Shown here: one piece after another, positions 18,168 through 27,860 of the stretch | How positions within the stretch are numbered: the first letter of the stretch is position 1 | Layout: the number at the start of each line of letters is the position of its first letter | Assembly (NCBI GenBank): GCA_947447465.1 | Contig: CANFKE010000007.1 | Span: 51,803 to 115,802, forward strand | Length of the DNA stretch: 64,000 bases | Direction of reading: 5' to 3' | Source: Chitinophagaceae bacterium | GTDB taxonomy: Bacteria > Bacteroidota > Bacteroidia > Chitinophagales > Chitinophagaceae | Notes under the pieces: generated by a model | Databases searched by the model: none | Seen by the model: only the letters and a program-made list of their open reading frames with translations | Told to the model about the DNA's origin: nothing | Position numbers and translations under genes: made by a program

Positions 18168-19412
18168 ATGAAGATCAGTGTAAATACAGAAATTGCGCTC
18201 ACCTATCTTTCTTCCAGAAAGAAACAGACAGTTGTTGCTGCAATGGGAGTGATGTTTGGTATCTCCATGTTCATTTTTATGCAGTCGCTGATGAAGGGTA
18301 CTAATGATTATTTCGAAAAGTCGTCATTCAGTACTACAGCACATATCAGACTGTATAGTGAAAATAAAGTGGCAGATGCTCACATGCTCAATAGCTATTT
18401 AAAGGATAATTCTACCAAGATACTGACCAATCCCAAGCAGTTGCAGCAAAGTCTTGGGCTTACTAATCCTTATGGTATCATACAAAATATCAGAAAAAAT
18501 CCTCAGGTAGTAGCGGTAACACCTCAAGTAACGACCAATGTTATCTATGCCAGTGGTAGTGTGAATATAAATGGTACAGTAGCCGGCGTGAATATTGATG
18601 AAGAAGATAAGATGTTTGATGTACAGGGGAATATGAAGGAGGGCGATCTCCACGATCTGAACAGGGTGAATAATGGCTTGCTCATAGGAAAGGGAATTGC
18701 GGATAAGTTGAGTCTGCATGTGGGTGATAATATCACTGTTCGTGCAGGTTCAGGTAGTCCTATGATCATGAGGGTTATAGGTATATATGCTACGACCATT
18801 AAACAGATCGATGAAACAAAGTCTTATGCCAATATAGTACAGGCTCAGAATCTTCTGGGTAAAGACAGAAGCTATGTCACAGATATTAAGATCAATCTTG
18901 CAGACTACAACAATGCCCCTAAAGTAGCCAGAGATATGGAGACCATTACTGGTTATAAAGCCGAAGACTGGGTGCAGAGTAATGAACAACTTAAAGCTGC
19001 GTTCAAGATAAGGGCTATCATATTGAATAGTGTGATTGGTGTTATATTGCTTGTGGCCGGTTTTGGAATTTATAACATTCTCAATATGACCATCTATGAA
19101 AAGATCAAAGAAATTGCGATACTGAAAGCTACAGGTTTTCCGGGAAATTCGGTCATCAGTATCTTTTTACAGCAAGCAGTTTACATAGGTCTTATGGGAG
19201 GTGTCATTGGTGTCATCGTTGGTTTCCTGATAACATTTATGGTGTCTAAAATATACATTGGTGCAGGTACACTTAAATATTTACCTATGTCATTTTATAT
19301 ACCTCATTACATAGAGGCTGTTTGCTTCGGTATTCTTACAACCATTGCTGCAGGTTTCTTCCCTGCAAGAAAGGCATCTAAAGTTGACCCTGTAACAATC
19401 ATACGCGGATAA
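18168..19412 (+). CDS. ABC transporter permease, MacB/FtsX (LolC-like) family
   Basis: This 414-residue protein has one N-terminal membrane segment (TVVAAMGVMFGISMFIFMQSLM), a large extracytoplasmic MacB_PCD domain (about 45-270), then the FtsX domain with three membrane segments (IILNSVIGVILLVAGFGIYNILNM, LMGGVIGVIVGFLITFMV, and AVCFGILTTIAAGFFPARKASKVDPVTIIRG). The cytoplasmic ending PARKASKVDPVxIIRG is a family hallmark. It uses mechanotransmission rather than an inward/outward channel. Its stop overlaps the ATPase start (TAATG), so the two are translationally coupled. Confidence 0.92.
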   Translation: MKISVNTEIALTYLSSRKKQTVVAAMGVMFGISMFIFMQSLMKGTNDYFEKSSFSTTAHIRLYSENKVADAHMLNSYLKDNSTKILTNPKQLQQSLGLTNPYGIIQNIRKNPQVVAVTPQVTTNVIYASGSVNINGTVAGVNIDEEDKMFDVQGNMKEGDLHDLNRVNNGLLIGKGIADKLSLHVGDNITVRAGSGSPMIMRVIGIYATTIKQIDETKSYANIVQAQNLLGKDRSYVTDIKINLADYNNAPKVARDMETITGYKAEDWVQSNEQLKAAFKIRAIILNSVIGVILLVAGFGIYNILNMTIYEKIKEIAILKATGFPGNSVISIFLQQAVYIGLMGGVIGVIVGFLITFMVSKIYIGAGTLKYLPMSFYIPHYIEAVCFGILTTIAAGFFPARKASKVDPVTIIRG

Positions 19413-20101
19413 TGGAAAACATAGCATTAAAGACGACCAATATCACCAAGTATTTTCATGATCCGGTAACCATTCCGGTGTTGAAGAATATAAATCTGGA
19501 GGTGAAGAAGGGTGAGTTCGTATCTATTGTTGGTAAGAGTGGGTGTGGTAAGAGCACATTGCTCTATGTCCTATCTACTATGGACAGAGACTACGAGGGT
19601 GTATTGGAAATAAATGGTGTACAGGCAACCGGACAATCGCTGAATAGTCTTGCTGCTATTCGCAATGAATCGATAGGTTTCGTATTTCAGTTTCATTATC
19701 TGCTTCCCGATTTTTCCTGTCTCAAAAATGTAATGATTCCGGCATTGAAGTTAGGCAAGTTCTCACCTAAAGAAGTAGAGGCCAGAGCCTATGAGAAATT
19801 GAAAATGTTTGGCGTTGAAGAGCTGGCTCTTAAAAAAGCGAATAAGCTGAGTGGCGGGCAACAACAACGTGTAGCTATTGCTCGTGCGCTGATCAATGAT
19901 CCTGCTATCATCATGGGAGATGAACCTACAGGTAACCTTGATTCAAAGAATACCGGAATAGTGTTCGACCTCTTTCAGAAACTTTCTCATGAATATGGGC
20001 AGACGTTGATAACAGTAACGCATGATGAAGACTTTGCAAAACGCTCAGATCGTATTGTTGAAATGGCAGATGGTGAGATAACGAATCATGGACATAGATA
20101 G
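19412..20101 (+). CDS. ABC transporter ATP-binding protein, MacB/LolD type
   Basis: The 229 residues form a single nucleotide-binding domain: Walker [12 protein letters not shown]-loop [21 protein letters not shown], signature [15 protein letters not shown], Walker [14 protein letters not shown] and H-loop [10 protein letters not shown]. The LLPDFS segment and the [11 protein letters not shown] motif are characteristic of LolD/MacB ATPases. It drives the FtsX-type permease encoded immediately upstream, with which its start overlaps. With TolC and the HlyD-like adaptor this is a complete MacAB-TolC-like tripartite exporter of unknown substrate. Confidence 0.95.
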   Translation: MENIALKTTNITKYFHDPVTIPVLKNINLEVKKGEFVSIVGKSGCGKSTLLYVLSTMDRDYEGVLEINGVQATGQSLNSLAAIRNESIGFVFQFHYLLPDFSCLKNVMIPALKLGKFSPKEVEARAYEKLKMFGVEELALKKANKLSGGQQQRVAIARALINDPAIIMGDEPTGNLDSKNTGIVFDLFQKLSHEYGQTLITVTHDEDFAKRSDRIVEMADGEITNHGHR

Positions 20102-20133
20102 TGGAGGGTTATCTTTGACAATAACTTATTATT

Positions 20134-20571
20134 ATGAGTCGATTTTTTATAATGCTACATCTTCTGGTATTGCTTACGTTTTCGGCTATAAATGTTGATG
20201 GGCAGAGCACTTCAGCTAAAGTCAATTCCAGGTATGCATTCAAATCGCATAGTTATTTATTATCCTCGCTATTTCCGGTTGATGATATTGTTAGTGTTAC
20301 TGTTGAGAACTTCCGTGGTAAGCACAAGTTGACAAACGCTGAGTTATCTTATTTAAAACAACAATTAACGTTGGCAAGAGCATTTGGTGGGCTTGAACAA
20401 AAGCCCGGTCACATTATTTTGCATATAGTATTGAAAAGTAACAGCAAGGTAAAGCTGGGTTACACATACGGTTCTACAGGTTCTATTCACTTTGAAAGAG
20501 CAGAACTAAATGGTAAAAGTTTTGCCGGTACTTACTTCCTTCCTGTTGATCTGAATTTCGATAATTATTGA
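20134..20571 (+). CDS. Small secreted protein of unknown function, last in the efflux operon
   Basis: The 145 residues start with a signal peptide (MSRFFIMLHLLVLLTFSAINVDGQ) and have no membrane segment afterwards. The mature part is basic in its first half and contains YAFKSHSYLLSSLFPVDDIVSVTVENF and a Gly/Thr-rich stretch (LGYTYGSTGSIHFERAEL). I recognise no family. It follows the ATPase by 32 bases on the same strand without a visible terminator, so it is probably co-transcribed, and might be an envelope accessory of the exporter; that is inference from position. Confidence 0.65.
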   Translation: MSRFFIMLHLLVLLTFSAINVDGQSTSAKVNSRYAFKSHSYLLSSLFPVDDIVSVTVENFRGKHKLTNAELSYLKQQLTLARAFGGLEQKPGHIILHIVLKSNSKVKLGYTYGSTGSIHFERAELNGKSFAGTYFLPVDLNFDNY

Positions 20572-20641
20572 AATAAGTCCCCTTCTTATCTTACGTGTCT
20601 TGTTAAGGATATCTAAAAAAAATATTTTTTTATTTTCTACT

Positions 20642-20657
20642 TACGAAAATATTCGTA
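20642..20657. promoter_or_regulatory. BlaI-type operator dyad 1
   Basis: TACGAA-AATA-TTCGTA is a 6+6 inverted repeat with a 4-base centre. Its right arm contributes the TA of the -7 element TACGTTTG. It is one of two dyads set 25 bases apart upstream of the BlaI-family gene. Confidence 0.75.
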
Positions 20658-20663
20658 CGTTTG
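20656..20663 (+). promoter_or_regulatory. -7 promoter element of the blaI-M56 operon, between two operators
   Basis: TACGTTTG is an exact TAnnTTTG. It overlaps the end of dyad 1, and the expected transcription start falls in dyad 2, so repressor bound at either dyad would block it. Confidence 0.65.
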
Positions 20664-20666
20664 TCT

Positions 20667-20682
20667 TACGAAATAATTCGTA
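20667..20682. promoter_or_regulatory. BlaI-type operator dyad 2
   Basis: TACGAA-ATAA-TTCGTA has the same arms as dyad 1 and starts 25 bases after it. It lies 28 bases before the ATG of the BlaI-family repressor gene, a typical autoregulated layout. Confidence 0.75.
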
Positions 20683-20709
20683 GGTTAAATTTCATACACG
20701 ATCAGACCA

Positions 20710-21093
20710 ATGAATAACGATAAGGTAAAGCCAACCGCTAGCGAACTGGAGATACTCAATATTCTGTGGAGCAAAGGGCCAAGCACAGTTAGGGAGATAC
20801 ACGAGGTACTTGAATTGAATAAAGACGCAGGGTACACTACCACATTGAAACTAATGCAGATAATGAATGAAAAGAATCTGCTGAAGAGAGATGAGACCAC
20901 CAAGAGTCATGTATATAGTGCTAATGTCTCTAAGGAGCGCATGCAAGGGCAAATGGTGAAGGGGATGATAGATACTATGTTCAATGGTTCTGCTTCTCAA
21001 TTAGTGATGCAGGCATTAGGTAATCATAAAGCTAATGCAAAAGAGTTGGATGAGATAAGAAAATATCTGGATGCAATGGACAAAAAGAAATAG
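20710..21093 (+). CDS. BlaI/MecI/CopY family transcriptional repressor
   Basis: The N-terminal 75 residues form the family's winged helix: SELEILNILWSKGPSTVREIHEVL, then AGYTTTLKLMQIMNEKNLLKRDETTKSHVYSANVS. The C-terminal part carries the dimerisation helices (VKGMIDTMFNGSASQLVMQAL), and the 127-residue total is typical. Repressors of this family are inactivated by cleavage triggered by a partner M56 membrane protease, which is encoded 54 bases downstream. Two matching inverted repeats in its promoter make autoregulation very likely. The regulated process is unknown; beta-lactam resistance should not be assumed. Confidence 0.93.
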   Translation: MNNDKVKPTASELEILNILWSKGPSTVREIHEVLELNKDAGYTTTLKLMQIMNEKNLLKRDETTKSHVYSANVSKERMQGQMVKGMIDTMFNGSASQLVMQALGNHKANAKELDEIRKYLDAMDKKK

Positions 21094-21147
21094 CTGCAAG
21101 TAATTAGTAAGAATTTACAAAAGAGCCTTTCCATAAAACAAACACAT

Positions 21148-22998
21148 ATGAACACACTTTCTTTTACTACGTTATTGACACATTCCCTTTCACGGGCATT
21201 ATTATATTCTTTATGGCAAGGATTACTTGTCTATGGTGTGTTATATGTTGTGCTTAGGGCATTACGAGAGGTGAGTGCCAGGGCCAGATATTTTATTGCT
21301 GTAGGTGGCTTTATGGCAATGGTCATCTGGTTTGCAGATACCTGGATGACGCAGTATCAAAGGCTTAAAGGGATTACAGTGTATATAACCAATGGCAATG
21401 GAATTGCAGCCCCGGCAGTTACACACCAACAAGGAGCGGGTGTGCCTGTGAGTATTGCTGATCATAGTTGGTTGAAAGAAACTATGTTGAACATGGAAAA
21501 GTATTCCTCTCCGATCATTGTATTATACAGTATCGGACTTGTACTGATGTTGTTGCGATTTGCTGTCAATCTATGGCAAGTGAGACTATTGAAGAAGAGT
21601 GGAGTAGTAGCACCCCAGGAACATCTGAATGAGCTGATAGTGCAATGGCAGGAGCAATTTAATATTACCAGACCGGTAAAACTGTTTTTATCTGCCAGAG
21701 TAGATGTGCCAATGATGTTAGGCATACTCAAACCGGTTATTTTATTGCCAGTAGCCACTATCAATCATCTAAGCATAGATCAGTTGGAAGCCATATTGTT
21801 GCATGAATTGGCGCACATCAAACGACAGGATTTTCTCTTCAATATTTTCCAGACCATTGTTGAGACCATACTCTTCTTTAATCCGTTTATATGGCTTATG
21901 TCGGCGGTTATTCGCAAGGAAAGAGAGAATTGTTGCGATGATATGGTTGTGGCGCATACTACAGATCCATTACCATACGCAAGGGCATTGGCAATTCTTG
22001 AAACCAATCGGTATGAAGGAGGTCTTAGTCTGGCAGCTACAGGAAAAAATAAAAATCTATTGTTAAACCGTATAAAAAGGATCATGGAAATGAAAAAGCA
22101 AAACATTAATTACAGTCAATTGGGCATTGCATTGATGCTGATCATCGCTATCTCTTTTTCACTGGCTATCTTCACACCGTCTTTTGCTCAGAAAGCAAAA
22201 AGTAAAATGGCGGATACAGATACCACAAAGACCACCAGAAGTTATTCTTATGAGAAAGTGATCATTGATAGTAATGGTAACAAAAAGGTGATCAGTAAAA
22301 CAGTCAATTCAAATGATGGAGGAGATGTTCAGGTTTCTTTTTCCGGCGATGATTTTGCCGGTAGTATTTCCGGAGACTTTACCAAAGCCATTTCCGATAT
22401 TGCTTTGGCTGCAACTGAAATAGCAACTGCAGTCTCTAAGATCGATAAAGAGGAGGTGGCTAAAGAAATGGCTCACGCCGGTAAAGAAATGGAGAGTGCG
22501 CAGAAGGAAATGAGGTTAGCGCGTAAGGAGATGATAAAGGCACAGAAAGAAGTAGATGCGGTCGATTGGGAGCAGGTAAGAGCTGAGATCAATAAAGGGC
22601 TTGCGGAAGCAGATAAGGCACTTAACGATCCGGAACTGAAGAAGGAGATCGCAATGGAAATAAGAAGAGGACTGGAGGAAGGAAAGGCTGCTCTGGAAGA
22701 GGCGAAGGCAGAATTGCGCAAACAGAGGGTGTCTGTTTCAGTCACATCTGATGACAACGGACCTGCACCAGCTACGCCCGAAAATAATTTTGATGAAATG
22801 CTTGACAAGATGGAGCGTGAAGGCTTAATAGATAGGAAACGTGGTTTCAATATCGTAAAGAGTGAAAATGGCACGTTGATCATCAATAATGAAATTCAAC
22901 CTAAAAGTGTATTCAAGCACTATAGTCAATATCTGGATGCCAATAACATTGTAATTAGCGGTAAAAAAGGTAAGTTGAGTATTACGGTGAATAATTAG
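21148..22998 (+). CDS. M56 (BlaR1-type) membrane metallopeptidase with coiled-coil extracytoplasmic domain
   Basis: Membrane segments lie near residues 15-35, 45-65, 110-135 and 325-346. Between the third and fourth is the cytoplasmic zinc protease domain with H219ELAH and E258RENCCDD, which in this family activates cleavage of BlaI. After the fourth segment, where BlaR1 has its penicillin-binding sensor, this protein has about 270 residues of a different kind: a low-complexity Ala/Lys/Glu helix region (about 430-530; AQKEMRLARKEMIKAQKEV) and a short folded end (FNIVKSENGTLIINN). There is no SxxK/SxN/KTG beta-lactam sensor. It is co-transcribed with the BlaI-family gene, and the signal sensed is unknown. 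Confidence 0.9.
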   Translation: MNTLSFTTLLTHSLSRALLYSLWQGLLVYGVLYVVLRALREVSARARYFIAVGGFMAMVIWFADTWMTQYQRLKGITVYITNGNGIAAPAVTHQQGAGVPVSIADHSWLKETMLNMEKYSSPIIVLYSIGLVLMLLRFAVNLWQVRLLKKSGVVAPQEHLNELIVQWQEQFNITRPVKLFLSARVDVPMMLGILKPVILLPVATINHLSIDQLEAILLHELAHIKRQDFLFNIFQTIVETILFFNPFIWLMSAVIRKERENCCDDMVVAHTTDPLPYARALAILETNRYEGGLSLAATGKNKNLLLNRIKRIMEMKKQNINYSQLGIALMLIIAISFSLAIFTPSFAQKAKSKMADTDTTKTTRSYSYEKVIIDSNGNKKVISKTVNSNDGGDVQVSFSGDDFAGSISGDFTKAISDIALAATEIATAVSKIDKEEVAKEMAHAGKEMESAQKEMRLARKEMIKAQKEVDAVDWEQVRAEINKGLAEADKALNDPELKKEIAMEIRRGLEEGKAALEEAKAELRKQRVSVSVTSDDNGPAPATPENNFDEMLDKMEREGLIDRKRGFNIVKSENGTLIINNEIQPKSVFKHYSQYLDANNIVISGKKGKLSITVNN

Positions 22999-23020
22999 TG
23001 TGTCAACTAATTCAATAAGT

Positions 23021-23055
23021 AAAAAGCGTTCATCGGGTCACGATGAACGCTTTTT
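23021..23055. terminator. Bidirectional terminator after the M56 gene
   Basis: AAAAAGCGTTCATCG pairs perfectly with CGATGAACGCTTTTT around a 5-base loop. Its A and T tracts serve the M56 gene (+) and the convergent gene (-). Confidence 0.9.
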
Positions 23056-23071
23056 AGTTTAGCAAGGTTGA

Positions 23072-23824
23072 CTAAGATTCCTTTTTATTGTGATGGAATA
23101 TTTGCTTGAACATTGCCTTTGTTTTGCCATCGCTCTTATGTTTTACATTATAGCTCAGGCTAAGCAATCCGATATGTGATTCATAGCCTTCATATGGCTT
23201 CTGTCCGTTCGATGTATAGTTTTGGTTCATGAAGTTGCCCGGATAGTACTGCAACTTAACCGTGAATCCGCTATTGATGCATATTCCGGCAAAAATATAG
23301 GGCATCACTGGGTTCACTCTGTCGCTAAACCATTCATTGAATTTGTGCTTATTATTGCGCCCGTTGGTAAATACTTTTTCTTTGTAGTTGGTAGGAATAT
23401 CTATACCTCCGCCCAGTAAGCAATAAGTTCCTTTACTTTTCAAATTCCCTATCTTTATACCTACCGGAACGCCAATTGCATATACTCTATGCTTTATGGT
23501 TGAGTTACTCCATCCCGATCCTGTAGTGTTGGTGTATTTTTCAATGTAACCCAGATTTTTGACACCTATGCCGGTGTAGATACCAAAGTGTTGACTCAGA
23601 TCGCGGTTAAAATTCATGCCTGAATTGATAAAGTAGCTGAAGCGGGGTATTGCCGAGCTGTTGCTTACTGTCAAAAAAGGTAGGGAGAACAATGCACCAT
23701 CAAGAGAACTGGAAGCGTACATCTTATTGGCTTTGGGGGGTAGCGGGTCTGTTGTTGCGGTTTGGGCTATGCAGCTGACAGAAAATGCAGCTATAAGTGT
23801 TGGGAGTGCTAAAAATCTTTTCAT
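23072..23824 (-). CDS. Putative outer-membrane beta-barrel protein
   Basis: A signal peptide ends near VSCIAQ at about residue 20. The remaining 230 residues alternate polar and hydrophobic residues in barrel-like strands (FSYFINSGMNFNRDLSQHFGIYTGIGVKNLG, YAIGVPVGIKIGNL, YIFAGICINSGFTVKLQYYPG), as in Bacteroidota outer-membrane beta-barrel (PorT/OmpA-N like) proteins. The last 20 residues are basic and periplasmic-looking (KHKSDGKTKAMFKQIFHHNKKES). No OmpA peptidoglycan-binding domain is present. The function is not known. Confidence 0.75.
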   Translation of the reverse strand: MKRFLALPTLIAAFSVSCIAQTATTDPLPPKANKMYASSSLDGALFSLPFLTVSNSSAIPRFSYFINSGMNFNRDLSQHFGIYTGIGVKNLGYIEKYTNTTGSGWSNSTIKHRVYAIGVPVGIKIGNLKSKGTYCLLGGGIDIPTNYKEKVFTNGRNNKHKFNEWFSDRVNPVMPYIFAGICINSGFTVKLQYYPGNFMNQNYTSNGQKPYEGYESHIGLLSLSYNVKHKSDGKTKAMFKQIFHHNKKES

Positions 23825-23972
23825 GTATGTTAGTTTGGGGTAAAGGTATAAAACGTTTTAACTGCAAAAATTACAGTTTTTATGCTTTGGCATAGCTATT
23901 GCCTATTATCTTTACTATCCTTATTTCATTATCAGGGATGATTTATTTGTCATAATGTCTTAATTATTATAA

Positions 23973-26375
23973 ATGTTAGATATGTTTTTTGGCCAAAATG
24001 AGCATGAAATGGAGTTTATGCCCATAGTGCCTTTAGGAGAAGACGAAATGGATGACCAGGAGAAGAATTCGATTCCTTCTGAGTTGCCCATCGTGGTTTT
24101 GCGAAATACAGTGCTTTTCCCTAACGTTGTTTTGCCTATTACAGTATCGCGCGATAAATCGGTAAAGGCTATTGCCGAGGCGCAGAAAGGTGATAAGTGG
24201 ATAGGTGTGGTTGCTCAGAAAGATAGTACCAATGATGACCCGGGTACCGACGATATATATCATGTAGGAACGCTTGCCAAAGTGGTGAAGCAGATAAAGA
24301 TGCCTGATGGTAATATTACCATATTCATCATGGGCAGAATGAGGTTCAAGATCGACAGTATTTCGCAGACAGACCCTTATATGTCGGCGCATGTAAGCTA
24401 TCTTGAAGATATTTATCCTAAAGAAGATGCTTCTTTCGATGCTTTAATGTCATCTATCAAAGATTATTCTGAGAAGATAGCGCAGATGTCGCCCAATATT
24501 CCTTCCGAAGCATCTATAGTTTTAAGAAATATTGAGCAGCAGAGTTTTCTCATGCACTTTATTGCCAGCAATATATCTTCTAAACTTACGGATAAGCAGG
24601 CATTACTGGAAGAGAATGATGTACAGAAAAGAGCTGAAAAACTCTTTCAATTGCTGCAGACAGAGTTGCAGTTGGTAGAGCTGAAGAATGAGATAACCAA
24701 TAAGACCCGTGCGGATATAGATAAGCAGCAGCGTGAATACTTCTTGCAACAGCAAATGAAGTCTATTCGCGAGGAGTTGGGTGGAGATCCTAACGATAGA
24801 GAAATAAAGGATCTTATCAAGCGTGCAGAGGAAAAAAAGTGGACTGATGGTGCAAAGGAACTTTTCAAGAAGAATATAGAGAAGCTGGAGCGAATGCATC
24901 CCAGCACACCAGATTATTCGGTTATTTATAATCATCTTGATCTCATGTTAGATCTTCCGTGGGGCACTTACACTGAAGATAGTTATGATCTGAAAAATGC
25001 ACAGAAGGTGTTGGATGAAGATCATTACGGCATGGAGAAGATCAAGGATCGTATTCTCGAATATCTTGCGGTCCTGAAGCTGAAAGGGGATATGAAATCG
25101 CCGATACTTTGCTTTGTAGGGCCTCCGGGTATTGGTAAGACATCGCTTGGTCGCAGCATAGCCAATGCTATTCATCGTAAGTATGTAAGACTTAGTCTTG
25201 GCGGATTGCATGATGAGAGTGAACTGCGTGGTCATCGTAAGACCTACATCGGCGCTATGCCGGGTCGCATCATACAATCTATCAGGAAGATAAAATCAGC
25301 AAACCCTGTGTTTATTCTCGATGAGATAGACAAGATAGGAAAGGATTTCAGAGGCGATCCAAGTTCTGCTTTGCTGGAAATATTGGATCCGGAGCAGAAC
25401 AGCACGTTTTATGATAACTATCTGGAGCTTGAATTTGACCTTTCTAAGGTACTCTTCATAGCCACTGCCAATAGTTTGAGCGATATACAACCCGCATTGC
25501 GCGATAGGTTGGAGATCATTCAACTTTCTGGTTATTCAGCAGAAGAGAAGACCGAGATAGCTAAGCGACACCTGATACCTAAGCAGAAAGAAATGCACGG
25601 CCTCACTAAGGTTCCTATGAAGTTTGCTGATAAGGTAATAGTGAAGCTTATACAAGATTATACACGTGAGAGTGGAGTAAGAGAGCTGGACAGGATCATA
25701 GCGGCAATAATGCGCAATATGGCCAAGCAGGTTGCTATGGATGAAGTAGTAGATAAGCAGGTAGCTCCCGAGTTCATTGAAACAGTATTGGGTAAGCCTA
25801 AATACACCAACGATATTTATACCAAAGGGCACCCGACGGGTGTTGTAGTAGGACTGGCTTGGACATCGGTAGGAGGAGATATTCTATTTATTGAAACCTC
25901 ATTATCTAAAGGTAAAGGCAATGTCACGCTTACAGGCAATTTAGGCAATGTTATGAAGGAAAGTGCTACAACGGCACTGTCTTATCTGAAGGCACACGCT
26001 GCTGATTACAATATCAGCTATGAGCAGTTGGAAGAGACGAATGTGCATGTGCATGTTCCTGAAGGTGCTGTTCCTAAAGATGGACCTAGCGCCGGTATTA
26101 CCATGTTCACTTCATTGGCGTCAGCATATACAGGTCGTAAGGTCAAGCCATATTTTGCTATGACAGGCGAGATCACATTACGTGGTCAGGTATTGCCGGT
26201 AGGGGGCATCAAGGAAAAAGTATTAGCGGCTAAACGTGCAGGTATTAAGGATGTGATATTGCCTATGCAGAATGAAAAGGATGTAGATGAGATCAATAAA
26301 GCATATATAAAGGGAGTAAGGTTCCACTATGTGTCTGATGTGAATCAGGTGTTGGGTCTTGCTTTGGCTAAGTAG
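23973..26375 (+). CDS. lon: ATP-dependent protease Lon
   Basis: Lon degrades misfolded and regulatory cytosolic proteins. The N-terminal substrate-binding domain (about 30-240) begins with [21 protein letters not shown]; a coiled helical linker follows ([16 protein letters not shown]), then the AAA+ module with Walker [10 protein letters not shown] and Walker B FILDEIDK, the sensor-region GxxxYS-like [10 protein letters not shown], and the C-terminal Ser/Lys protease with Ser706 (PKDGPSAG) and Lys749 (GGIKEKV). The 800-residue length and all catalytic residues are normal. The start could be ATG 23973 or a nearby internal ATG. It is monocistronic, ending at a hairpin. Confidence 0.97.
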   Translation: MLDMFFGQNEHEMEFMPIVPLGEDEMDDQEKNSIPSELPIVVLRNTVLFPNVVLPITVSRDKSVKAIAEAQKGDKWIGVVAQKDSTNDDPGTDDIYHVGTLAKVVKQIKMPDGNITIFIMGRMRFKIDSISQTDPYMSAHVSYLEDIYPKEDASFDALMSSIKDYSEKIAQMSPNIPSEASIVLRNIEQQSFLMHFIASNISSKLTDKQALLEENDVQKRAEKLFQLLQTELQLVELKNEITNKTRADIDKQQREYFLQQQMKSIREELGGDPNDREIKDLIKRAEEKKWTDGAKELFKKNIEKLERMHPSTPDYSVIYNHLDLMLDLPWGTYTEDSYDLKNAQKVLDEDHYGMEKIKDRILEYLAVLKLKGDMKSPILCFVGPPGIGKTSLGRSIANAIHRKYVRLSLGGLHDESELRGHRKTYIGAMPGRIIQSIRKIKSANPVFILDEIDKIGKDFRGDPSSALLEILDPEQNSTFYDNYLELEFDLSKVLFIATANSLSDIQPALRDRLEIIQLSGYSAEEKTEIAKRHLIPKQKEMHGLTKVPMKFADKVIVKLIQDYTRESGVRELDRIIAAIMRNMAKQVAMDEVVDKQVAPEFIETVLGKPKYTNDIYTKGHPTGVVVGLAWTSVGGDILFIETSLSKGKGNVTLTGNLGNVMKESATTALSYLKAHAADYNISYEQLEETNVHVHVPEGAVPKDGPSAGITMFTSLASAYTGRKVKPYFAMTGEITLRGQVLPVGGIKEKVLAAKRAGIKDVILPMQNEKDVDEINKAYIKGVRFHYVSDVNQVLGLALAK

Positions 26376-26397
26376 CGCAAGGCTATCATACAATGCA

Positions 26398-26433
26398 AAT
26401 GGCTGCTTCTTAGGAGGCAGCCATTTGTATTTT
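26398..26433 (+). terminator. Terminator after lon
   Basis: AAATGGCTGC pairs with GCAGCCATTT around a 9-base loop, followed by a T-rich tail (GTATTTTT). It also lies downstream of the convergent Ldh gene. Confidence 0.8.
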
Positions 26434-26448
26434 TGACAGTTATTTAAT

Positions 26449-27525
26449 TTATAGTGTTATACCAAACTTATTCCCGATTTTGCCCAGTTCATTAAACACG
26501 CTTTCGTTGATCGGTATGCCTTCTTTCATGCGTATTGCTTCCATTTCTCTCTCCGGGTCGCCGGGTATCAATACCTTTTCATGGCCGGGAGCTGGTGTTG
26601 CGGCTCTGAAGCGACCTATCCAATTGTCCATGTGATCTTTAAACTCATCTGCCGGTCTGAATGCATCTACCCTCATAGCGCCAAAGAAGTGACCGAGACC
26701 CTTGCCAGGCATATTTTCAGGCATTGGTACATAAGCAGGGAAGGGTGGAGCCCAAGGACCATAGCTGGCACCGCTGAGTACTGCGGAGAAGATATCAACA
26801 ATGCTACCTAAAGCATAGCCTTTGTGGCTCCCGTGTTCGCGGTCGCTCCCCAATGGTAGCATGATGCCGCCATCTTTCAGCGCGTGAGCATTATTGGTAT
26901 CACTACCTGCTGCATCTTGCACCCAGCCTGTTGGCGCATCTCCGTTTTTACGTTGCAATATTTCCAGTTTACCATTTGATGCGGTTGTTGTTGCAAAGTC
27001 TGCAACAAAGGCTGGTTGTTTATTTGCGGGTATGGCCACTGCTATCGGATTAGTGCCCAACATACGTTCTATCGAGAAGGTTGGCGCAACTAGTGCGCTT
27101 GCATTGGTCATGGCAATACCGGTCATGTCATGTTCCAGTGCCATCATAGCATGGTATCCTGCAATGCCAAAGTGGTTACTGTTGCGAACACTTACCCATC
27201 CTGTTCCGGCATTAGTTGCTTTATCAATGGCTACTTGCATAGCAAAAGGTGCTACCACCAGCCCCAGTCCTGCATCTCCGTCAACAACTGCGGTAGATGG
27301 TGTTTGGTACGTGATCTTAATATCTGGGGTGGCATTTATTCTGCCGGCTTCCCATAGTCTGATGTAGCCTGTAAGACGGGCTATACCATGACTATCTATT
27401 CCTCTTACATCAGCAGATAAAAGAACTTTTGTTGCAGTTGTCGCATCTTTTTCGCTGCAGCCAATAGCTGTGAATACCGAATGAGTGAATTGGTAAAGAT
27501 TGTTGTAAGTGAAGGTTTGCTCCAT
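26449..27525 (-). CDS. Ldh/YjmC family NAD(P)-dependent malate/L-lactate (ureidoglycolate) dehydrogenase
   Basis: This 358-residue enzyme belongs to the type-2 malate/lactate dehydrogenase family, which has a fold unrelated to classical LDH. Visible family motifs are ADVRGIDSHGIARLTGYIRLWEAGRI near the N-terminus, RNSNHFGIAGYHAMMAL with the catalytic-region His, LGTNPIAVAIPANKQPAFVADFATT, and HKGYALGSIVDIFSAVLSGASYG. It reduces a 2-oxo acid or oxidises a 2-hydroxy acid; substrate specificity cannot be told. It is transcribed alone, convergent with lon. Confidence 0.9.
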   Translation of the reverse strand: MEQTFTYNNLYQFTHSVFTAIGCSEKDATTATKVLLSADVRGIDSHGIARLTGYIRLWEAGRINATPDIKITYQTPSTAVVDGDAGLGLVVAPFAMQVAIDKATNAGTGWVSVRNSNHFGIAGYHAMMALEHDMTGIAMTNASALVAPTFSIERMLGTNPIAVAIPANKQPAFVADFATTTASNGKLEILQRKNGDAPTGWVQDAAGSDTNNAHALKDGGIMLPLGSDREHGSHKGYALGSIVDIFSAVLSGASYGPWAPPFPAYVPMPENMPGKGLGHFFGAMRVDAFRPADEFKDHMDNWIGRFRAATPAPGHEKVLIPGDPEREMEAIRMKEGIPINESVFNELGKIGNKFGITL

Positions 27526-27860
27526 TCGGTAAAATTACCATAAACGCGGAGCCTAAATCACAAATTTGATGAAAAAAACTGTTTCGATTTTTCCCTGGTA
27601 ATTAAAACGAAAATTCTTAAATTAAAACATATTGCAAAACAATAAGAAGTTAAAATATTAACCAAATGTTATTAAAATGCCATTCAAATAATAAAATAAT
27701 TTAATTAAATACGCTTTTTATCCAAAAAATACTACTTGTATTTGTTTTTTATGCGTTTATTTTCTGTAGATTTACTTCTATTGAATATTATTTTATAATT
27801 AAGAAAATAAATATAATTATTAAGAGAATACTCGATTACCTGAAATTAAAATTTGTCAAA
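27526..27860. other. AT-rich intergenic region upstream of the giant T9SS gene
   Basis: This 335-base region lies between divergent genes and is strikingly A+T rich. TTTG at 27741-27744 followed 22 bases later by TAGATTTA (27767-27774) is the best promoter-like pair for the giant gene; it misses the final G of TAnnTTTG. I see no RNA gene or ORF. Confidence 0.4.

Noticed and set aside
20642-20682. Reading the blaI dyads as a terminator for the previous gene
   Set aside because: The stems are only six bases with AT-rich centres and no T tract, and two identical copies flanking a promoter box fit operators much better.
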